Assembly (NCBI GenBank): GCA_031255955.1
Contig: JAIRRO010000066.1
Span: 1-8,015 of the forward strand
Length of the DNA stretch: 8,015 nt
DNA from: Oscillospiraceae bacterium
GTDB lineage: Bacteria; Bacillota; Clostridia; Oscillospirales; Oscillospiraceae
Direction: 5' to 3'
The translations under genes and the position numbers were made by a program. A model generated the notes under the pieces. That model was not told where the DNA came from, made no database searches, and saw nothing but the letters and a program-made list of their open reading frames with translations. This document shows positions 6,437 to 8,015 of this stretch, piece after piece (the first letter of the stretch is position 1; each line of letters begins with the position of its first letter).

Positions 6437-6951
6437 CCGCCGGGGACTTTTCAAAGGAAGAAACCTGCTGCTTTTCCGGCTACCGCCCCGAAAAGCTGCC
6501 GTGGGGCGAGCGCGAGGACGACGAGCGCTGCCGTGAGCTGAAGCGCAGAATTTTTCATATCGCGGAGGCGTTGTATATCTCCGGTCGTCGCCGCTTTATC
6601 TGCGGCATGGCGCGCGGCTGCGATATTTATTTCGCTGAGGCTGTGCTTACCCTGCGCGATATTAATGACGGCGTTGTGGTGGAGGCTGCCCTACCCTTTA
6701 CAGAACAGGCGGAGAAATGGAACGCCGCGTGGCGCGAGCGCTATTATAGGCTGTTATCCCGCTGCGATATCGAAACATACATCAGCCGCGAATATACAAA
6801 GGACTGCATGGCGCGCCGCAACAGATATATGGTGGACAGCTCCTCTGTGATAATCACGGTGTTCGACGGTCGCTTCGGCGGTACGCAGTATACGCGCGGC
6901 TACGCCTTTCGTCAGGGGCTGGAGATTGTCGATATCGCCCCGCCGGATTAA
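6433..6951 (+). CDS. SLOG-fold DUF1273 (YpsA-like) family protein
   Basis: The 172-aa product begins CCFSGYRPEKLPWG (12-25), the hallmark of the DUF1273/YpsA branch of the SLOG superfamily, a Rossmann-like fold thought to bind nucleotide ligands. Further conserved pieces are RRFICGMARGCDIYFAEAVL (53-72), VVVEAALPF (81-89), ARRNRYMVDSSSVIITVFDG (127-146) and GGTQYTRGYA (149-158). The GMARGCD loop and the GGT motif are the expected ligand-binding parts. Bacillus subtilis YpsA has been linked to cell division and stress, but no general biochemical role is settled. The ATG shares ATGA with the glycosyltransferase stop, a 4-bp overlap with no clear ribosome binding site, so translational coupling is likely. 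The stop lies inside a 16-bp tandem repeat that continues into the intergenic region. Confidence 0.88.
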   Translation: MTAGDFSKEETCCFSGYRPEKLPWGEREDDERCRELKRRIFHIAEALYISGRRRFICGMARGCDIYFAEAVLTLRDINDGVVVEAALPFTEQAEKWNAAWRERYYRLLSRCDIETYISREYTKDCMARRNRYMVDSSSVIITVFDGRFGGTQYTRGYAFRQGLEIVDIAPPD

Positions 6952-6983
6952 CGCCCTGCCAGATTAACGCCCTGCCAGATTAA
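6936..6983. repeat. Three 16-bp tandem repeats spanning the SLOG-gene stop codon
   Basis: Copies CGCCCCGCCGGATTAA (6936-6951), CGCCCTGCCAGATTAA (6952-6967) and CGCCCTGCCAGATTAA (6968-6983) run head to tail. The last two are identical and the first differs at two positions. The first is coding and supplies the SLOG-gene TAA. As 16 is not a multiple of three, the three TAAs fall in three different frames. The ZIP gene's AAAGGAG site begins immediately after the array. Confidence 0.85.
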
Positions 6984-6995
6984 AAGGAGTGTTTT

Positions 6996-7763
6996 ATGTC
7001 GCCTGTAATTTATGCCCTTATCGGCGGTCTGTTCACGTGGGGACTTACGGCTCTCGGCGGCGCTATGGTCTTTTTCTTCAAGGAGTTTAAGGATAAGCCG
7101 CTGAATACGATGCTGGGCTTTGCCGCGGGCATAATGATCGCCGCCAGCTTTTGGTCCTTGCTTGCCCCAGCCATTGAAATGGGTCCGACGCCGTTTCCCG
7201 CGATTGTCGGCTTTCTTTTGGGCGGGGCATTTTTGCATGCCGCCGACAGAATTCTGCCGCATTTGCACGCGCAAGCCGGGGCGGAGCCTGAGGGCGTAAA
7301 ATCCGGTTGGCGGCGCAGCGTGCTGCTGGTGATGGCTATCACGCTGCACAATATTCCGGAGGGCTTGGCGTTCGGCGTTGCGTTCGGCTCCGCCGCTGTC
7401 GATCCGGCTGCCTTCCCCTCGGCTGTGGCGCTGACCATCGGCATCGGTATTCAGAATTTTCCGGAGGGCGCGGCTGTTTCCGTCCCGCTGCGGCGAGAGG
7501 GGCTTTCACGCACACGGAGCTTTTTATTCGGGCAGGCGTCCGGCATCGTGGAGCCGCTGGCGGCAATGCTCGGCGCGGCGCTTTCCGTGTCTATTCAGGG
7601 TATTTTGCCCTATGCGCTGGCGTTTGCGGCGGGGGCTATGATTTTCGTGGTTGTGGAGGAGCTTATTCCGGAGGCACAGGGCGGCGGAGAACACAGCAAC
7701 CTGACCACCATCGGCGCGATGCTCGGCTTTACTGTGATGATGGCGCTTGATACGTTGTTGTAG
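6996..7763 (+). CDS. ZIP-family divalent metal transporter (GufA-like)
   Basis: The 255-aa inner-membrane protein has about eight predicted membrane helices and the two metal-site motifs of the ZIP family. HNIPEGLAFGVAFG (118-131, ligands H118, N119, E122) is in helix 4, and QNFPEGAAVS (153-162, N154, E157) is in helix 5. GIVEPLAAMLG (183-193) and VVEELIPEAQ (219-228) match helices 6 and 7 of GufA-type members. The loop between helices 3 and 4 (about 85-105) is short and has few histidines. Such proteins usually import Zn2+ or related metals down their gradient; exact selectivity is not readable. The ATG follows AAAGGAG with about seven bases' spacing. It lies 44 bp after the SLOG gene and is probably the last gene of the operon. 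No Zur- or MntR-type operator is seen directly upstream. Confidence 0.92.
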   Translation: MSPVIYALIGGLFTWGLTALGGAMVFFFKEFKDKPLNTMLGFAAGIMIAASFWSLLAPAIEMGPTPFPAIVGFLLGGAFLHAADRILPHLHAQAGAEPEGVKSGWRRSVLLVMAITLHNIPEGLAFGVAFGSAAVDPAAFPSAVALTIGIGIQNFPEGAAVSVPLRREGLSRTRSFLFGQASGIVEPLAAMLGAALSVSIQGILPYALAFAAGAMIFVVVEELIPEAQGGGEHSNLTTIGAMLGFTVMMALDTLL

Positions 7764-7783
7764 GCTGCGGGGGTTTCTTATAT

Positions 7784-7804
7784 GCAATCCTACATAAAGG
7801 ATGC
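7784..7804 (+). terminator. Small hairpin after the ZIP gene, doubtful terminator
   Basis: ATCCT (7787-7791) and AGGAT (7798-7802) pair around a 6-nt loop, and flanking GC bases extend the stem across a bulged A. No T-tract follows, so intrinsic termination here is weak at best. It is the only hairpin in the first 50 bp after the operon. Confidence 0.25.
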
Positions 7805-7830
7805 GTCGAATATTGCAATTTTCAATCCCC

Positions 7831-7858
7831 GCGCCCCGCATACGCGGGGGTGATCCCC
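7831..7858. repeat. Solitary hairpin resembling a type I-E CRISPR repeat
   Basis: CCCCGC (7834-7839), loop ATAC and GCGGGG (7844-7849) form a perfect 6-bp stem. It is preceded by GCG and followed by GTGATCCC. The arrangement and length (about 28 nt) match type I-E repeats of the CCCCGC-N4-GCGGGG-RTGATCC kind. No second copy occurs at a repeat-plus-spacer distance of about 61 bp on either side, so this is not an array within the window. It could be an isolated repeat, the edge of a degenerate locus, or a chance GC hairpin. Confidence 0.4.
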
Positions 7859-7887
7859 TTGACACATACTACATTGTAGTATATGAT
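7859..7887 (+). promoter_or_regulatory. Promoter with a palindromic operator in its spacer
   Basis: TTGACA (7859-7864), a 17-bp spacer and TATGAT (7882-7887) form a strong promoter. The spacer and first -10 base are a perfect palindrome, ATACTACA-T-TGTAGTAT (7866-7882). The TACA/TGTA half-sites recall operators of BlaI/MecI/CopY-family winged-helix repressors, although those usually have a 2-bp centre rather than one. A dimer bound here would block RNA polymerase. The transcript would start near 7894 and lead into the GTG-started gene at 7984. Confidence 0.75.
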
Positions 7888-7934
7888 GATGCTCCCCTTA
7901 GCAGACAAGCTTCCATATCAAACTTTCTTCGGAA

Positions 7935-7946
7935 CGGCGAAAGCCG
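7935..7946 (+). promoter_or_regulatory. GAAA-tetraloop hairpin in the leader of the right-edge gene
   Basis: CGGC-GAAA-GCCG forms a 4-bp stem capped by a GNRA tetraloop about 40 nt into the predicted leader and about 37 nt before the start codon. I do not recognise a known riboswitch in the leader of about 90 nt. Confidence 0.4.
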
Positions 7947-7983
7947 CGTCTCTACTGACATTCAAAAGCAGGAGGATAATCCC

Positions 7984-8015
7984 GTGACAATAAACGAAAA
8001 TTCCGCCGTATTCAT
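7984..8015 (+). CDS. 5' end of an unidentified gene (cut off at the window end)
   Basis: GTG at 7984 follows AGGAGG with about eight bases' spacing and opens a frame that stays open to the window edge (MTINENSAVF, then cut). The promoter at 7859-7887 and the strong ribosome binding site make a real gene likely. Ten codons are too few to identify a product. The palindromic operator suggests it may be, or be co-transcribed with, a repressor gene, but this is inference. Confidence 0.6.
   Translation, partial: MTINENSAVF

Noticed and set aside
7764..8015. CRISPR array at the right edge
   Set aside because: Only one repeat-like unit is present. A partial GCGGGGGT match at 7767-7774 is 77 bp away, lacks the rest of the repeat, and does not fit repeat-spacer periodicity.

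Overview
The window reads as chromosomal DNA of a moderately GC-rich Firmicute, most likely a clostridial lineage. The basis is the strong AGGAGG-type ribosome binding sites, sigma-A-like promoters with exact 17-bp spacers, one TTG and one GTG start, and families common in Clostridia. This placement is inferred; there is no rRNA or other marker gene in view.

Left region (1-1690): a minus-strand gene encodes a 435-aa AlbA_2 (Schlafen-like) / HATPase_c_4 / winged-helix protein of the transcriptional-regulator type. Its promoter is bracketed by a 9-bp inverted repeat and followed by three exact 11-bp tandem repeats, which together look like an autoregulatory site. Past its 3' end, overlapping it in another frame, a partial ORF with an HEGFH (HExxH) motif runs off the left edge. 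A divergent plus-strand gene (1691-2254) with its own clear promoter encodes a small P-loop kinase-like ATPase.

Middle (2255-3138): a convergent intergenic gap holds two near-identical 34-bp direct repeats. It is followed by a minus-strand Pr6Pr-like six-helix membrane protein. That gene and the downstream plus-strand operon are fired by back-to-back promoters whose -35 boxes sit on the same few bases (palindrome CTTGTCAAG), so their use is probably mutually exclusive.

Operon (3139-7763, plus strand): five closely spaced genes encode an O-acetylhomoserine sulfhydrylase-type PLP enzyme (TTG start), an FMN nitroreductase, a GT2 glycosyltransferase with a long helical C-terminal part, an SLOG/DUF1273 (YpsA-like) protein overlapping it by 4 bp, and a ZIP-family metal transporter. 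Gaps are 25, 39, -4 and 44 bp. Direct sulfhydrylation makes homocysteine/methionine; no shared pathway for all five is evident. A 16-bp triplication spans the SLOG stop codon and the ZIP leader.

Right edge (7764-8015): after the ZIP gene there is a solitary hairpin that closely resembles a type I-E CRISPR repeat. Directly against it is a promoter (TTGACA-N17-TATGAT) whose spacer is a perfect 17-bp palindrome, then a roughly 90-nt leader with a GAAA-tetraloop hairpin, and a GTG-started gene cut off by the window end. No complete novel system is demonstrable. The most notable signals are the three regulatory architectures (AlbA_2 promoter, shared -35, palindromic spacer) and the lone CRISPR-like repeat.
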